Shown: positions 28,271 to 39,638, counted from the first letter of the stretch. The stretch: DNA of 64,000 nt from Pectobacterium versatile (GCF_020166435.1 NZ_JAINZP010000001.1:248001-312000), one strand, 5' to 3'. The notes: a model not told the origin generated them from the letters alone. Translations and numbers: made by a program.

Positions 28271-28642
28271 ATGCAAGCGGAAAATGTAGGGACGTTTTCA
28301 CTGGATGAAAATGTCTGGCAAGGACTGACGCTGACCGAGAGCGCCGTGAAGCAGATTAAGAATCTGATGAAGCAGGATGAAGCCGTGCAAGGACTGCGGC
28401 TCGGCGTTAAACAATCAGGCTGTGCAGGGTTTGGCTACGTGCTGGATCTGGTGCAGGAGTTTGAGACCGACGATCTGGTCTTCGAACGTGATGGCGCAAA
28501 ACTGTATGTCCCACTGAAAGCGATGCCTTTCATTGACGGCACAGAACTTGATTTCGTCCGTGAAGGGCTGAATCAGATATTCAAGTTTAATAATCCCAGA
28601 GCGCAGCATGCTTGTGGATGTGGCGAAAGCTTTGGCATTTAA
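28271..28642 (+). CDS. sufA: Fe-S cluster carrier SufA
   Basis: A-type carrier that receives Fe-S clusters from SufBCD and delivers them to apoproteins. 123 residues (E. coli 122). The three ligand cysteines are present: Cys51 in KQSGCAGFGY, and Cys115 and Cys117 in HACGCGESFG. First gene of sufABCDSE; 13 bp to sufB. Confidence 0.97.
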   Translation: MQAENVGTFSLDENVWQGLTLTESAVKQIKNLMKQDEAVQGLRLGVKQSGCAGFGYVLDLVQEFETDDLVFERDGAKLYVPLKAMPFIDGTELDFVREGLNQIFKFNNPRAQHACGCGESFGI

Positions 28643-28655
28643 GTGATGAAAAATT

Positions 28656-30155
28656 ATGGCACGTAGCACGGTAGATGTACCTGATGATGTCCAGATCTGG
28701 ATGGGTGATGGACGCTATAAAGAAGGTTTCTTCACGCAGTTGGAAACCGATGAACTGGCGCATGGCATCAATGAAGATGTCGTACGGGCGATCTCGGCGA
28801 AGCGTAATGAACCTGAGTGGATGCTGGAATTCCGTCTCAATGCCTTCAAAGCGTGGCTGGAGATGGAAGAACCGCATTGGCTGAAAGCCCATTACGAGAA
28901 ACTGGACTATCAGGACTATAGCTATTATTCCGCGCCTTCCTGCGGTAACTGCGATGACAGCTGCGGCTCTGAGCCCGGCGCCAAGCAGCAATCCGGGATT
29001 ACGGACGTGAATAATTACCTGACCAGCGAAGTAGAGAATGCGTTTAATCAGTTGGGTGTTCCTGTCCGTGAAGGCAAGAAAGTGGCTGTCGATGCGATTT
29101 TTGACTCCGTATCTGTTGCGACCACGTATCGGCATGAGCTGGCTGAAAAAGGCATTATCTTCTGCTCATTCAGCGAGGCGATTCAGGAGCATCCCGAACT
29201 GGTGCGTCAGTATCTCGGTACGGTCGTACCGGCGAACGACAACTTTTTTGCGGCGCTGAACTCGGCAGTTGCCTCTGACGGCACGTTTGTGTACATCCCG
29301 AAAGGCGTGCGCTGCCCGATGGAACTGTCGACGTATTTCCGCATCAACGCGGCGAAAACCGGTCAGTTCGAGCGTACGATCCTGATCGCCGATGACGACA
29401 GTTATGTTAGCTACATCGAAGGCTGCTCCGCGCCGGTTCGTGACACCTACCAACTGCACGCCGCCGTGGTGGAAGTCATCATCAACAAGAATGCCGAAGT
29501 GAAATACTCCACGGTGCAGAACTGGTTCTCTGGTAAAGATGACGCAGAAGGCGGGATTCTGAACTTCGTGACCAAGCGCGCGCTGTGTGCTGGTGAGCAT
29601 TCAAAAATGTCATGGACGCAGTCAGAAACCGGCTCAGCGATCACCTGGAAATACCCGAGCGTTATTCTGCGCGGTGACTACTCCGTCGGCGAATTCTTCT
29701 CTGTTGCCTTGACCAACGGTCGTCAGCAGGCCGATACCGGCACCAAGATGATTCACATCGGTAAAAACACCCGTTCGACCATCATCTCCAAAGGAATTTC
29801 CGCCGGACGCAGTGAGAACACCTACCGTGGTCTGGTGAAGATTATGCCGAGCGCGACCAACGCCCGTAACTTTACTCAGTGTGACTCTATGCTGATCGGC
29901 AGCGAGTGCGGCGCACATACCTTCCCCTACGTGGAAGTGCGCAACAATACCGCGCAGTTGGAGCACGAAGCGACGACCTCGAAAATTGGTGAAGACCAGC
30001 TGTTCTACTGTCTGCAACGCGGTATCAGCGAAGATGACGCCATCTCGATGATCGTGAACGGATTCTGTAAGGACGTCTTCTCTGAATTGCCGTTGGAATT
30101 TGCGGTAGAAGCACAAAAGTTACTGGCGATTAGCCTGGAACACAGCGTCGGTTAA
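28656..30155 (+). CDS. sufB: Fe-S scaffold subunit SufB
   Basis: Core scaffold of SufBC2D on which clusters are built. 499 residues (E. coli 495). N-terminal [10 protein letters not shown] segment (about 90-100), then the right-handed beta-helix with [17 protein letters not shown] and the C-terminal [15 protein letters not shown]. The conserved cysteine in [11 protein letters not shown] is present. Start ATG 28656, 13 bp after sufA. Confidence 0.97.
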   Translation: MARSTVDVPDDVQIWMGDGRYKEGFFTQLETDELAHGINEDVVRAISAKRNEPEWMLEFRLNAFKAWLEMEEPHWLKAHYEKLDYQDYSYYSAPSCGNCDDSCGSEPGAKQQSGITDVNNYLTSEVENAFNQLGVPVREGKKVAVDAIFDSVSVATTYRHELAEKGIIFCSFSEAIQEHPELVRQYLGTVVPANDNFFAALNSAVASDGTFVYIPKGVRCPMELSTYFRINAAKTGQFERTILIADDDSYVSYIEGCSAPVRDTYQLHAAVVEVIINKNAEVKYSTVQNWFSGKDDAEGGILNFVTKRALCAGEHSKMSWTQSETGSAITWKYPSVILRGDYSVGEFFSVALTNGRQQADTGTKMIHIGKNTRSTIISKGISAGRSENTYRGLVKIMPSATNARNFTQCDSMLIGSECGAHTFPYVEVRNNTAQLEHEATTSKIGEDQLFYCLQRGISEDDAISMIVNGFCKDVFSELPLEFAVEAQKLLAISLEHSVG

Positions 30156-30252
30156 TTCGGCGGTTACCGGGATTTTCACAGACGAATAATGAGAATCATC
30201 GGTCCCGGAATTCATTAAGCGCTCGCCACATTGGGCGTTGGAAGGAATAAGC

Positions 30253-30999
30253 ATGTTAAGCATCGAAAATTTAAAAGTCAGCGTAGAAGGCAAAGAGATC
30301 ATCAAAGGGCTTAATCTCACCATTAAGCCGGGTGAAGTCCACGCGATTATGGGCCCGAATGGCTCAGGAAAGAGTACGCTCTCCGCAACGCTGGCTGGAC
30401 GTGAAGAATATGAAGTGACCGACGGTTCGGTCAGCTTCAAAGGGAAAGATCTGCTGGAATTGTCTCCAGAAGATCGCGCGGGCGAAGGCGTCTTTATGGC
30501 GTTTCAGTACCCTGTCGAAATCCCCGGCGTCAGCAACCAGTTCTTCCTGCAAACCTCCGTTAACGCGGTGCGTAAATACCGCGAACAGGAACCGCTGGAT
30601 CGCTTTGACTTCGCCGACTTTATCGAAGAAAAGATCAAGTTGTTGAATATGCCGGAAGATTTGTTGACCCGTTCGGTCAACGTGGGCTTCTCCGGCGGTG
30701 AGAAGAAGCGTAACGATATTCTGCAGATGGCGGCGCTGGAGCCGGATCTGTGCATTCTGGATGAAACCGACTCCGGGCTGGATATCGATGCACTGAAAAT
30801 CGTCTCTAACGGCGTGAACTCCCTGCGCGACGGCAAACGCTCGTTCATCATCGTAACGCACTACCAGCGTATTCTTGATTACATCAAACCGGATCACGTC
30901 CACGTTCTGTATCAGGGACGTATTGTGAAATCCGGTGATTTCTCGTTGGTGAAACAGTTGGAGGAGCAAGGCTATGGCTGGCTTACCGACGAGCAATAA
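30253..30999 (+). CDS. sufC: Suf complex ATPase SufC
   Basis: ABC-type ATPase of SufBC2D. 248 residues from ATG 30253, the E. coli length; preceded by GGAAGGA. Walker A GPNGSGKST (about 36-44), signature SGGEKKRNDILQM (about 151-163), Walker B LCILDETDSGLD. The last 26 bp overlap the start of sufD. The 97-bp gap after sufB is unusual for this tight operon but contains no feature I can name. Confidence 0.97.
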   Translation: MLSIENLKVSVEGKEIIKGLNLTIKPGEVHAIMGPNGSGKSTLSATLAGREEYEVTDGSVSFKGKDLLELSPEDRAGEGVFMAFQYPVEIPGVSNQFFLQTSVNAVRKYREQEPLDRFDFADFIEEKIKLLNMPEDLLTRSVNVGFSGGEKKRNDILQMAALEPDLCILDETDSGLDIDALKIVSNGVNSLRDGKRSFIIVTHYQRILDYIKPDHVHVLYQGRIVKSGDFSLVKQLEEQGYGWLTDEQ

Positions 31000-32320
31000 G
31001 GTGACGAGCGACAACGCGACGGGTAAAACCAGCATCGCCCAGAAGCAAGAGCAGGCGCTGCAACAATGGCATGGCCTGTTTGAGCGTGATGCATCGCGCC
31101 GTTCTGAAGAGGCGAACCAACACTGGCAGGACGTAGTGCGCCTTGGCTTACCGCACCGTAAGCATGAGCACTGGAAATACACGCCGCTGGATGGCTTGCT
31201 GAGCAACGAATTTGTCGCACCGCAGGCACCGTCTCTCGATCGTGCAGCGGTAGACGCCTTGGCATTAGCCGTGGATAGCTGGCGTCTGGTGTTTGTCGAT
31301 GGCGTATTTAATACTGAACTTAGCGACAGCGCCTGGGGCCCTTATCAGGTTGATGTACAGGCGTCGCGTGCGCGTGGCGCGCTGCCTGCGGCCATCCAGT
31401 CAGAAGTGTTCCTGCACCTGACCGAAAGTCTGGCTAGCACCAGTACGCTGATTCGTCTGGCTGCCGGACAGCAGGCGGAAAAACCGCTTTACCTGTTGCA
31501 CATCAGCAGCTGTCAGGCAGCGGCGTTGAACACGGTTCACCATCGTCATCATCTGAACGTTGAGCGTGGTGCGAGCGCAGAAATTATCGAGCACTACGTC
31601 AGTCTGGATGAACATGCCCACTTTACCGGTGCGCGCCTGACGGTGAATGCGGCAGAAAATAGCCAGGTTAGCCATTATAAGCTGGCGTTTGAAGCGGCGG
31701 CGGGCTACCACTTCGCGCATAACGATCTGGTTCTGGCGCGTGATGCTCGTGTTCGTAGCCACAGCTTCCTGCTGGGGGCGGGTCTGACGCGTCATAACAC
31801 CAGCGCCCAGTTGAACGGCGAAGGCACTAATCTGTCCATGAATAGCCTGATTCTGCCTGTCGGTAGTGAAGTGTGTGATACGCGAACGTATCTGGAACAC
31901 AATCAGGGTTATGGCGAAAGTCGTCAGTTGCATAAGGTTATCGTCAACGATCGTGCCAGAGCAGTGTTTAACGGCATGATCAAAGTTGCGCCGCATGCGT
32001 TGAAAACTGACGGGCAGATGACCAACAACAACTTGCTGCTGGGCCGACTGGCGGAAGTCGACACCAAGCCGCAGTTGGAAATCTACGCGGATGACGTGAA
32101 ATGCAGTCACGGCGCCACCATTGGCCGTATGGACGAAGAACAGCTGTTCTATCTGCGTTCCCGCGGTATTACGCAGCAGGATGCGCAACAGATGATCATC
32201 TTCGCCTTTGCGGCGGAAGTCACAGAAGCGATTGAAAACGAGTCTCTGCGAGATGTGGTTCTGGAACGTATCGCGCAGCGTTTGCCAAACGCGCTGGCGA
32301 ATGCCGGTAAGGCGGTATGA
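30974..32320 (+). CDS. sufD: Fe-S scaffold partner SufD
   Basis: Paralogue of SufB, needed for iron entry in SufBC2D. 448 residues, about 25 longer than E. coli; the extra residues are a polar stretch after MAGLPTSN (about 9-25). C-terminal features [20 protein letters not shown] and [13 protein letters not shown] match the family. Start overlaps sufC, as in E. coli. Confidence 0.96.
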   Translation: MAGLPTSNKVTSDNATGKTSIAQKQEQALQQWHGLFERDASRRSEEANQHWQDVVRLGLPHRKHEHWKYTPLDGLLSNEFVAPQAPSLDRAAVDALALAVDSWRLVFVDGVFNTELSDSAWGPYQVDVQASRARGALPAAIQSEVFLHLTESLASTSTLIRLAAGQQAEKPLYLLHISSCQAAALNTVHHRHHLNVERGASAEIIEHYVSLDEHAHFTGARLTVNAAENSQVSHYKLAFEAAAGYHFAHNDLVLARDARVRSHSFLLGAGLTRHNTSAQLNGEGTNLSMNSLILPVGSEVCDTRTYLEHNQGYGESRQLHKVIVNDRARAVFNGMIKVAPHALKTDGQMTNNNLLLGRLAEVDTKPQLEIYADDVKCSHGATIGRMDEEQLFYLRSRGITQQDAQQMIIFAFAAEVTEAIENESLRDVVLERIAQRLPNALANAGKAV

Positions 32321-33543
32321 TGAGTTATCCTATTGAACGGGTTCGCGCCGATTTCCCGTTGCTGGCAAGTGAGGTTAACGGCCAGCCGTTAGCCTATCTT
32401 GATAGCGCCGCGAGTGCGCAAAAACCGCACGCGGTAATCGATCGCGAAGCCGAATTCTATCGCCATGAATATGCTGCGGTGCATCGCGGTATTCACACGC
32501 TGAGCGCACAGGCGACCAGCACGATGGAAGCGGTGCGCGAAAAGGTGGCGTCCTTTATCAATGCCGCCTCGGCAGAAGAGATTGTCTTTGTTCGCGGGAC
32601 AACGGAGGCCATCAATCTGGTGGCTAACAGCTATGGCCGCACTTTCATCCAGCCGGGCGACAACCTGATCATCACTGAGATGGAACACCACGCGAATATC
32701 GTTCCTTGGCAGATGCTGGCGGAAGCGCGTGGCGTTGAGGTTCGTGTATTACCGCTGGCTGAAGATGGCACGCTGGATGTCGCGCAGCTTCCTGGCTTGC
32801 TGGATGAGCGTACTCGTCTGCTGGCAGTGACGCAGATCTCTAACGTGTTGGGCACGCTGAACCCAGTGAAATCCATGATTGCGCAGGCAAAAGCGGCGGG
32901 CGCGGTTGTGTTGATCGATGGCGCGCAGTCGATTATGCATCAGCCTGTCGATGTGCAGGATCTGGACTGCGATTTCTTTGTCTTTTCAGGACATAAGATC
33001 TACGGCCCTTCGGGTATTGGCGTGCTATACGGCAAACGTGACCTGCTCCAGGCCATGCCGCCGTGGGAAGGTGGCGGGGCGATGATTCGTCAGGTGAGCC
33101 TGCGTACGGGCACCACCTATGCCGATTCACCGTGGCGCTTTGAAGCGGGATCGCCCAACACGGGCGGTATCATAGGCTTAGGTGCCGCGTTGGACTACGT
33201 AACGGCGCTGGGGCGTGAAGACATTCAACGTTATGAATCCTCGCTGATGCAGTATGCGCTGGAAGCGTTAACGCAGGTGCCCGATCTTACGCTTTACGGT
33301 CCTGCTGAGCGCCACGGTGTGATTGCATTTAATCTTGGGCAGCACCACGCCTATGATGTTGGAAGTTTCCTCGATCGGTACGGTATTGCGATTCGCACCG
33401 GCCACCATTGCGCGATGCCGCTGATGGAACACTATGGTGTTCCCAGTATGTGCCGCGCCTCGCTGGCCGTTTATACTACACGCGAAGAAATTGACCGGCT
33501 GGTTGCCGGATTGCAACGTATCCATCGATTGCTGGGCAGTTAA
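32317..33543 (+). CDS. sufS: Cysteine desulfurase SufS
   Basis: PLP enzyme that takes sulfur from cysteine and passes it to SufE. 408 residues; ATG 32317 overlaps the sufD stop (ATGA) and a second ATG follows at once. PLP lysine in FSGHKIYGP (Lys227). Persulfide cysteine in TGHHCAMPL (Cys365 here, Cys364 in E. coli numbering). Confidence 0.97.
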   Translation: MMSYPIERVRADFPLLASEVNGQPLAYLDSAASAQKPHAVIDREAEFYRHEYAAVHRGIHTLSAQATSTMEAVREKVASFINAASAEEIVFVRGTTEAINLVANSYGRTFIQPGDNLIITEMEHHANIVPWQMLAEARGVEVRVLPLAEDGTLDVAQLPGLLDERTRLLAVTQISNVLGTLNPVKSMIAQAKAAGAVVLIDGAQSIMHQPVDVQDLDCDFFVFSGHKIYGPSGIGVLYGKRDLLQAMPPWEGGGAMIRQVSLRTGTTYADSPWRFEAGSPNTGGIIGLGAALDYVTALGREDIQRYESSLMQYALEALTQVPDLTLYGPAERHGVIAFNLGQHHAYDVGSFLDRYGIAIRTGHHCAMPLMEHYGVPSMCRASLAVYTTREEIDRLVAGLQRIHRLLGS

Positions 33544-33576
33544 GCGCCACGCGCGGATCTGTTCGGGGAGGAAAAC

Positions 33577-33993
33577 ATGGCGAGTCTGCCAGAACCGCAG
33601 AAACTGGCGCGCAACTTTGCGCGCTGTAATGACTGGGAAGAAAAATATCTTTATGTCATCGAGTTAGGGGAGCGTCTTGACCCTCTGCCTGACGAATGGC
33701 GTAATCCAGATAACCTGGTTTCGGGGTGTCAAAGTCAGGTTTGGATTGTGACACAGCCTGATGAACAGGGCATTATCACCCTGCACGGCGACAGTGATGC
33801 CGCCATCGTGAAAGGGCTGATTGCGGTGGTTTTCAGCCTGTATCAGGGGCTGACTGCGCAGGAGATTGTTGAGCTAGATGTGCGGCCATTCTTTGAATCG
33901 CTGGCGTTGAATCAACACCTGACGCCATCCCGCTCTCAGGGGCTTGAGGCGATGCTGCGCGCGATTCGTGCGCATGCTGCCGCACTGCTTTAA
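33577..33993 (+). CDS. sufE: Sulfur acceptor protein SufE
   Basis: Accepts persulfide sulfur from SufS and hands it to SufB. 138 residues, the E. coli length, with the acceptor Cys51 in [11 protein letters not shown]. Ribosome site GGGGAGG precedes the ATG. Last gene of the operon; a strong terminator follows. Confidence 0.97.
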   Translation: MASLPEPQKLARNFARCNDWEEKYLYVIELGERLDPLPDEWRNPDNLVSGCQSQVWIVTQPDEQGIITLHGDSDAAIVKGLIAVVFSLYQGLTAQEIVELDVRPFFESLALNQHLTPSRSQGLEAMLRAIRAHAAALL

Positions 33994-34026
33994 TTTTCTT
34001 CCCTGTTTTCTGCTTTCCTGAAGTAT

Positions 34027-34066
34027 AAAAAAGCGCTGTGACGGAAAAAACGTCCAGCGCTTTTTT
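34027..34066 (+). terminator. Intrinsic terminator of the suf operon
   Basis: AAAAAAGCGCTG pairs with CAGCGCTTTTTT, with an inner GACG/CGTC pairing and a short A loop. The run of A and T on both sides makes it work in either direction. Confidence 0.92.
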
Positions 34067-34260
34067 GTTTTTTCACTTACTGATTTTTACCAGCGACACG
34101 TTATTGTTTTTTGGTCGATTTATTAACTCGCTGATATTTCAGAATTCGTCCCGTATATTTATTTTCCATTAAATTTTATGCTGACTCTGCTTTGTAAAGA
34201 ATTGAATATCAATGCTTTGATTTTTAAATAAAATATTCTTTTGTTACAACAATGCTAATA
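34067..34260. other. AT-rich intergenic DNA with nothing recognised
   Basis: Part of the 672-bp sufE-ldtE gap. AT-rich; no ribosome site with a sensible frame, no clear hairpin and no operator match was seen. Confidence 0.5.
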
Positions 34261-34375
34261 TATACCCACGCTCGGTGGAAAGGGGCAAAAATAGCCGCAT
34301 TGACACCAGATATCCCCTGAAAAATTCAGGTTGCAGCAGGGCGAACGCACAGGCAACTTGAGGTATGACGGGGGT
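34261..34375. repeat. Decayed ERIC remnant
   Basis: Starts with TATACCC and ends with AACGCACAGGCAACTTGAGG followed by TATGACGGGGGTA, which is the ERIC terminal sequence with a few changes. The middle has lost the ERIC core dyad. It lies 70 bp from the intact ERIC at 34445. Confidence 0.6.
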
Positions 34376-34444
34376 AAACAGGGTATAGCCAGCCGGATAC
34401 TGCATTCTGGGTACAGAACCGGATGTTGTTGATAATTAATATAT

Positions 34445-34643
34445 TATACCCCAAACAATTCGAGTTGCGTGAAGGCGGCAACCGCACGAATCCCCAGGAG
34501 CTTATATAAGTAAGTGACCGGGGTGAGTAAGGACAAATCGGCTAAGCCGATTTGAACGCCGCTTGCGGCGGCCCTTCAGGGCGAGGCTCAAAAATGAGCC
34601 GAGTATTGCCAACGCACAAGCAGCTTGAAGTATGACGGGTATA
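34445..34643. repeat. ERIC element carrying a ~75-bp internal insertion
   Basis: 199 bp with complete ERIC ends (TATACCCCAAACAATTCGAG on the left, CTTGAAGTATGACGGGTATA on the right) and core AAGTAAGTGACCGGGGTGAG. After the core an extra segment at about 34530-34604 holds four hairpins: AAATCGGC/GCCGATTT, CCGC/GCGG, CCCTTCAGGG and GGCTCA/TGAGCC. ERICs with insertions of this size are known in Yersinia. The right end is 22 bp from the ldtE start codon. Confidence 0.9.
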
Positions 34644-34665
34644 GCTGTGATGTAGGGAACCTAAT

Positions 34666-35688
34666 ATGAAACGCGCGTTAACTTTACTTGGTATGGCCTT
34701 CGCGGCATATCTGGCCAGCACCGCCGCTAAAGCGACGGAATACCCGCTACCGCCACCTAATAGTCGCCTTATCGGCGAGAATATCGCTTATACGGTCCCC
34801 AATGATGGTCGTCCGCTGGAGGCTATCGCTGCGGATTTCAAGATTGGTCTGTTGGGCATGATGGAAGCGAATCCAGGCGTGGATCCTTACCTGCCGACAG
34901 CGGGTTCCACGATCACGATCCCAACGCAAATGCTGCTGCCGGATACCCCGCGTGAAGGCATTGTGGTCAATCTGGCGGAGCTGCGCCTCTACTACTACCC
35001 GAAAGGGAAGAATACCGTCATCGTTTACCCGATAGGCATCGGTCAGTTGGGGCGCAATACGCCACTGATGACGACCAGCGTAAGCGAGAAGCGTGAAAAC
35101 CCGACCTGGACGCCAACGGCGAACATCCGTAAGCATTATCTCGAAGAGCAGGGCATTAAACTGCCTGCTGTCGTTCCGGCTGGCCCAGATAACCCGATGG
35201 GGTTACACGCGTTGCGTTTGTCAGCGCACGGCGGGGTTTATCTGCTGCACGGTACGAACGCGGACTTCGGTATCGGCATGCGCGTAAGCTCCGGCTGTAT
35301 TCGTCTGCGCCCGGATGACATCAAGGCGTTGTTCGACAACGTGCCAGTCGGTACGCGAGTGCAGATTGTTAACGATGCGATTAAAACTTCCGTTGAGCCA
35401 GACGGCAAACGCTACGTTGAAGTGCATCAGCCTCTGTCGAAGACCGATAAGGACGATCCACAAACCATGCCGATTTCGCTGACGGCGAAGACGAAGAAGT
35501 TTGTTAAGGACGCGGAGACGGACAGTAAAGCCGTTGCTGATGCGATTGTGCGTCGTTCAGGCATGCCAATCGTGGTTAGCGTAGGGCAAGACATCAATAC
35601 CTACCAGCCGCCTGTAGAATCTGCTCCAGAAGCGCCTAAAACGCATCAGGTTGCGCCGATCACGGCTATCAGTACTACTGCTCGGTAA
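34666..35688 (+). CDS. ldtE: L,D-transpeptidase LdtE (YnhG)
   Basis: Makes 3-3 crosslinks between diaminopimelate residues in peptidoglycan. 340 residues with signal peptide (about 1-23, cut near AKA-TEYP). A LysM-like domain at about 43-88 (YTVPNDGRPLEAIAADF) is followed by the YkuD catalytic domain with YLLHGTNADFGIG and the nucleophile in SSGCIRLRPDD. Beside lpp, as in E. coli. The ERIC directly upstream probably forms part of its leader. Confidence 0.95.
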   Translation: MKRALTLLGMAFAAYLASTAAKATEYPLPPPNSRLIGENIAYTVPNDGRPLEAIAADFKIGLLGMMEANPGVDPYLPTAGSTITIPTQMLLPDTPREGIVVNLAELRLYYYPKGKNTVIVYPIGIGQLGRNTPLMTTSVSEKRENPTWTPTANIRKHYLEEQGIKLPAVVPAGPDNPMGLHALRLSAHGGVYLLHGTNADFGIGMRVSSGCIRLRPDDIKALFDNVPVGTRVQIVNDAIKTSVEPDGKRYVEVHQPLSKTDKDDPQTMPISLTAKTKKFVKDAETDSKAVADAIVRRSGMPIVVSVGQDINTYQPPVESAPEAPKTHQVAPITAISTTAR

Positions 35689-35701
35689 TCATGAAATAAA
35701 T

Positions 35702-35737
35702 CGGCCAGATGCGTTTAGGCGCATCTGTGCTGGCCAA
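35702..35737 (+). terminator. Hairpin downstream of ldtE
   Basis: CAGATGCG pairs with CGCATCTG around TTTAGG, extended by outer GGC/GCC pairs. No T-run follows, so only a possible terminator or 3'-end stabiliser. Confidence 0.4.
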
Positions 35738-35814
35738 GGGGGGCGAAAGGATGGAGACGTCAGGCAACGTGAAAAAGGGATGAACCCGCGAAGGTTGATA
35801 GAACAAAACGAAGG

Positions 35815-35844
35815 CAAAAAAAATGGCGCACATTGTGCGCCATT
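35815..35844 (-). terminator. Intrinsic terminator of lpp
   Basis: On the minus strand AATGGCGCAC pairs with GTGCGCCATT, then eight T. It lies 22 bp after the lpp stop codon. Confidence 0.95.
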
Positions 35845-35865
35845 CTCACTACTTAACCAGCTCGA

Positions 35866-36180
<315 letters not shown>

Positions 36181-36370
36181 TTTTTGATGAGAACATGCTT
36201 AATTTTGATCGTTCGCTCAAAGAAACAGCGAGTTTTACCTATCCATTAAAAAAGGAAGGAAAATAGCACTATTTTCCTCGGATAACTCTGAGGCTTTGGG
36301 CTATTAAAATGGCGCATTGTATAAAAAAATTAATTAGGTTATCGCACTGTAGGAAGCCATTTCAGAATAT

Positions 36371-36398
36371 AAAAAAAGCGCCACTAAGGCGCTTTTTA
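36371..36398 (-). terminator. Intrinsic terminator of pykF
   Basis: AAAAAGCGCC pairs with GGCGCTTTTT around ACTAA; on the minus strand seven T follow. It lies 16 bp after the pykF stop. Confidence 0.93.
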
Positions 36399-36413
36399 CC
36401 GACTGATATTTGA

Positions 36414-37826
36414 TCAGAGACGATGTACGGAAGCGGTGTTGGTCGTGCCGCTGGAAACCAGAGCACCAGATACCATAACTACCACATCACCAGCTTGCGC
36501 ATGACCCGTGTTCAGCGCCGCTTCTTTACCAATGCGGTAGAAATCATCTGTAGAGGCGATTTCCTTCACCAGCAGCGTATCAATGCCTTTGCTCAGCAGA
36601 AGTTGACGTGCAGTGACTTCATTAGTCGTCAGTGCCAGAATGCGGGCATTCGGAAAGTATTTACGGATAGACTTGGCCGACTTGCCGCCGCTGGTCGCAA
36701 CCACAATCAGCGGTGCATCCAGTTTCTCTGCAGTTTCTACCGCACCACGGCAGACAGCCTCGGTGATACGCAGTATTCCTGGTGTCTTGATGGTATCCAG
36801 ACGGCTTTTCATCACGGAATCGGTACGCTGACAAATCGTTGCCATGATGGTAACGGATTCCAGTGGGTATTTACCTTTCGCACTTTCGCCAGACAGCATA
36901 ACGGCATCGGTGCCGTCGATGATGGCGTTAGCCACGTCGCCAGCTTCAGCACGAGTAGGGCGCGGGTTTTTGATCATGGAATCCAGCATTTGCGTAGCGG
37001 TGATCACCACTTTGCGTGCCAGGTTACATTTTTCAATCATCATCTTCTGCGCGAAGATGACTTCTTCAACTGGGATCTCAACGCCCAGATCGCCACGGGC
37101 AACCATGATGCCGTCGGACGCTTCCAGGATGTCGTCGAAATTATTCAGCCCTTCCTGGTTTTCGATCTTGGAGATGATCTGGATGTGCTCGCCACCGTGT
37201 GCTTTTAGGTGAGCGCGGATCTCTTCAACGTCAGAACGTTTACGGATAAAAGATGCGGCAACGAAATCGACGCCTTGTTCGCAACCGAAAATCAGGTCGC
37301 GCTTGTCTTTTTCGGCCAGCGCAGGCAGTTGGATGGAAACGCCAGGCAGGTTGACGCCTTTATTCTCGCCCAGATCGCCATTGTTCAGCACTTTACAAAC
37401 GACGTCGTTACCGTTGACTGCAGTAACCTGCATACCGATCAGGCCGTCATCAACCAGAACAGTGTTACCAACGCTAAGGTCTTCAGTAAATCCAGCGTAG
37501 GTTACTGCAACGCGATCTTTGTTACCCACGATGCTTTGATCGGTGGTGAACGTGAACGTTTGACCTGCGGTCAGCGTTACGTCAGCGCCGTTTTCCAGCT
37601 TCATGGTACGAATTTCAGGGCCTTTGGTGTCAAGCAGGATGGCGGCTTGCTTACCGGTTTTTTCCATAACGGCACGCAGGTTCTTGATGCGTTGACCGTG
37701 TTCTGCGTAATCCCCGTGAGAGAAATTCAGGCGCATAACATTCATGCCAGCAGACAGCAGGTTGCCAAGCATTTCTTCCGACTCAGTTTTCGGCCCGATG
37801 GTACAAACAATTTTTGTCTTTTTCAT
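36414..37826 (-). CDS. pykF: Pyruvate kinase I, PykF
   Basis: Converts PEP and ADP to pyruvate and ATP, activated by fructose-1,6-bisphosphate. 470 residues from ATG 37826 ([16 protein letters not shown]), the E. coli length; the frame is open further upstream but that is leader. Motifs: [12 protein letters not shown], the pyruvate kinase signature around [12 protein letters not shown], and [14 protein letters not shown]. Follows lpp on the same strand, each with its own terminator. Confidence 0.97.
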   Translation of the reverse strand: MKKTKIVCTIGPKTESEEMLGNLLSAGMNVMRLNFSHGDYAEHGQRIKNLRAVMEKTGKQAAILLDTKGPEIRTMKLENGADVTLTAGQTFTFTTDQSIVGNKDRVAVTYAGFTEDLSVGNTVLVDDGLIGMQVTAVNGNDVVCKVLNNGDLGENKGVNLPGVSIQLPALAEKDKRDLIFGCEQGVDFVAASFIRKRSDVEEIRAHLKAHGGEHIQIISKIENQEGLNNFDDILEASDGIMVARGDLGVEIPVEEVIFAQKMMIEKCNLARKVVITATQMLDSMIKNPRPTRAEAGDVANAIIDGTDAVMLSGESAKGKYPLESVTIMATICQRTDSVMKSRLDTIKTPGILRITEAVCRGAVETAEKLDAPLIVVATSGGKSAKSIRKYFPNARILALTTNEVTARQLLLSKGIDTLLVKEIASTDDFYRIGKEAALNTGHAQAGDVVVMVSGALVSSGTTNTASVHRL

Positions 37827-38046
37827 ACGATAGTTTCTACAAGTTGTGATGGATAAAAAAACGAGTGAACCAGTGGCGAGGCGAGACAAGCCGCTGGAAA
37901 GAATGTATGAGGAAACAGTATAGGAGGTAAGTATAGATGGTTGTCGTGAATGGGTGATGAAGTGCGCAGCCGCTCGTCGCATGAGAGCGGGATTCGCGTT
38001 GGCGATGCCGTTGATAATAATGTTATTGATAGTGGCACGTTGTTTA

Positions 38047-38084
38047 GCTGAAACCATTCAATTGAAACGACGTTTCGTATTATA
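38047..38084 (-). promoter_or_regulatory. pykF promoter with two Cra-like operators
   Basis: The minus-strand -10 TATAAT is at 38079-38084 with a TTGTTT-like -35 about 17 bp before it. Just downstream lie GAAACGACGTTTC (38064-38076), a perfect palindrome, and GCTGAAACCATTCAA (38047-38061). Both resemble the Cra consensus TGAAACG-TTTCA and would block transcription. Cra represses pykF in E. coli. Confidence 0.65.
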
Positions 38085-38382
38085 GTTATTAAGCGACGAG
38101 AAACAAGGTGGTAAAAGGGATGAAATTGAATATTTTGTCGTGTTTACGCAAAAAACTGAGCGATTTGGTGTTTTTACCTAACTTTGTTGCGCAACTGCCT
38201 AAGAAACCCACGGTATAAATACGGTATGACGGCGAACGACGGCAAACGGTTGATTCTTGTAACGGCCGACAATAAATAAGGAAAACACGTGTAATCGGCA
38301 TGTTTTTCTGTCGATCCGTATCACATTTTTGTGTCATGCTTCTTGAGAAGCTGAATGCAGGTGGTAGTTTACCTGCCATTGC
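38085..38382. other. Upstream part of the pykF-bglG intergenic region
   Basis: About 300 bp. It must hold the bgl promoter. A TCACA half-site at 38321-38325 hints at a CRP site but the other half is poor. A hairpin GCAGGT/ACCTGC (38357-38376) lies just before the antiterminator target. No gene seen. Confidence 0.45.
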
Positions 38383-38447
38383 GGATTGTTACTGCGTAAG
38401 CAGGCAAAACCAGATGCTCGTTCTTGTTACGGGTGTCTGGTTTTTTT
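38383..38447 (+). promoter_or_regulatory. BglG antiterminator RNA target (RAT) and overlapping terminator before bglG
   Basis: 38383-38411 is a 29-nt RAT that starts GGATTGTTACTGC and ends GCAGGCAAAACC, as in E. coli bgl. It overlaps a terminator in which AAAACCAGA (38406) pairs with TCTGGTTTT, followed by a T-run to 38447. BglG bound to the RAT prevents the terminator from forming when the sugar is present. Confidence 0.93.
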
Positions 38448-38462
38448 GTTTCCAGGGTTTGA

Positions 38463-39329
<867 letters not shown>

Positions 39330-39483
39330 TTTCTGTTAGTTTGCTTTTCGTCACAAAATAACGGTGTGGCAAGAAAAATGTCCTTGCATACGACGAAAGT
39401 GAAAGCATAGAGTATGTGAAAAGCAAATTATCAGATGAAGTTGGTTTTATTGTCGGCACGACTACTGTGCCGACAAACAAGCA

Positions 39484-39575
39484 GGATTGTTACTGTCAGG
39501 CTAGTCTAGGCGGGCAGGCAAAACCTAAATCGTTTTCTCAATGTTTATTGGGAAAAACGATTTAGGTTTTTTTTT
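39484..39575 (+). promoter_or_regulatory. Second RAT (enlarged) and terminator between bglG and bglF
   Basis: The RAT arms GGATTGTTACTG and GCAGGCAAAACC are intact (39484-39495 and 39514-39525) but are separated by 18 bases, so the element is 42 nt rather than 29. The terminator is strong: AAAACCTAAATCGTTTT pairs with AAAACGATTTAGGTTTT, then a T-run to 39575. Confidence 0.88.
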
Positions 39576-39638
39576 GTCTCAAACAGAACTGGCGATCTTA
39601 AATTATTGATATTTAAGTCTTTTTAGTATTAAGGATAG

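Noticed and set aside
36423-37208. 261-codon plus-strand frame inside pykF
   Set aside because: Antisense shadow of pykF; pykF is certain and this translation looks random.
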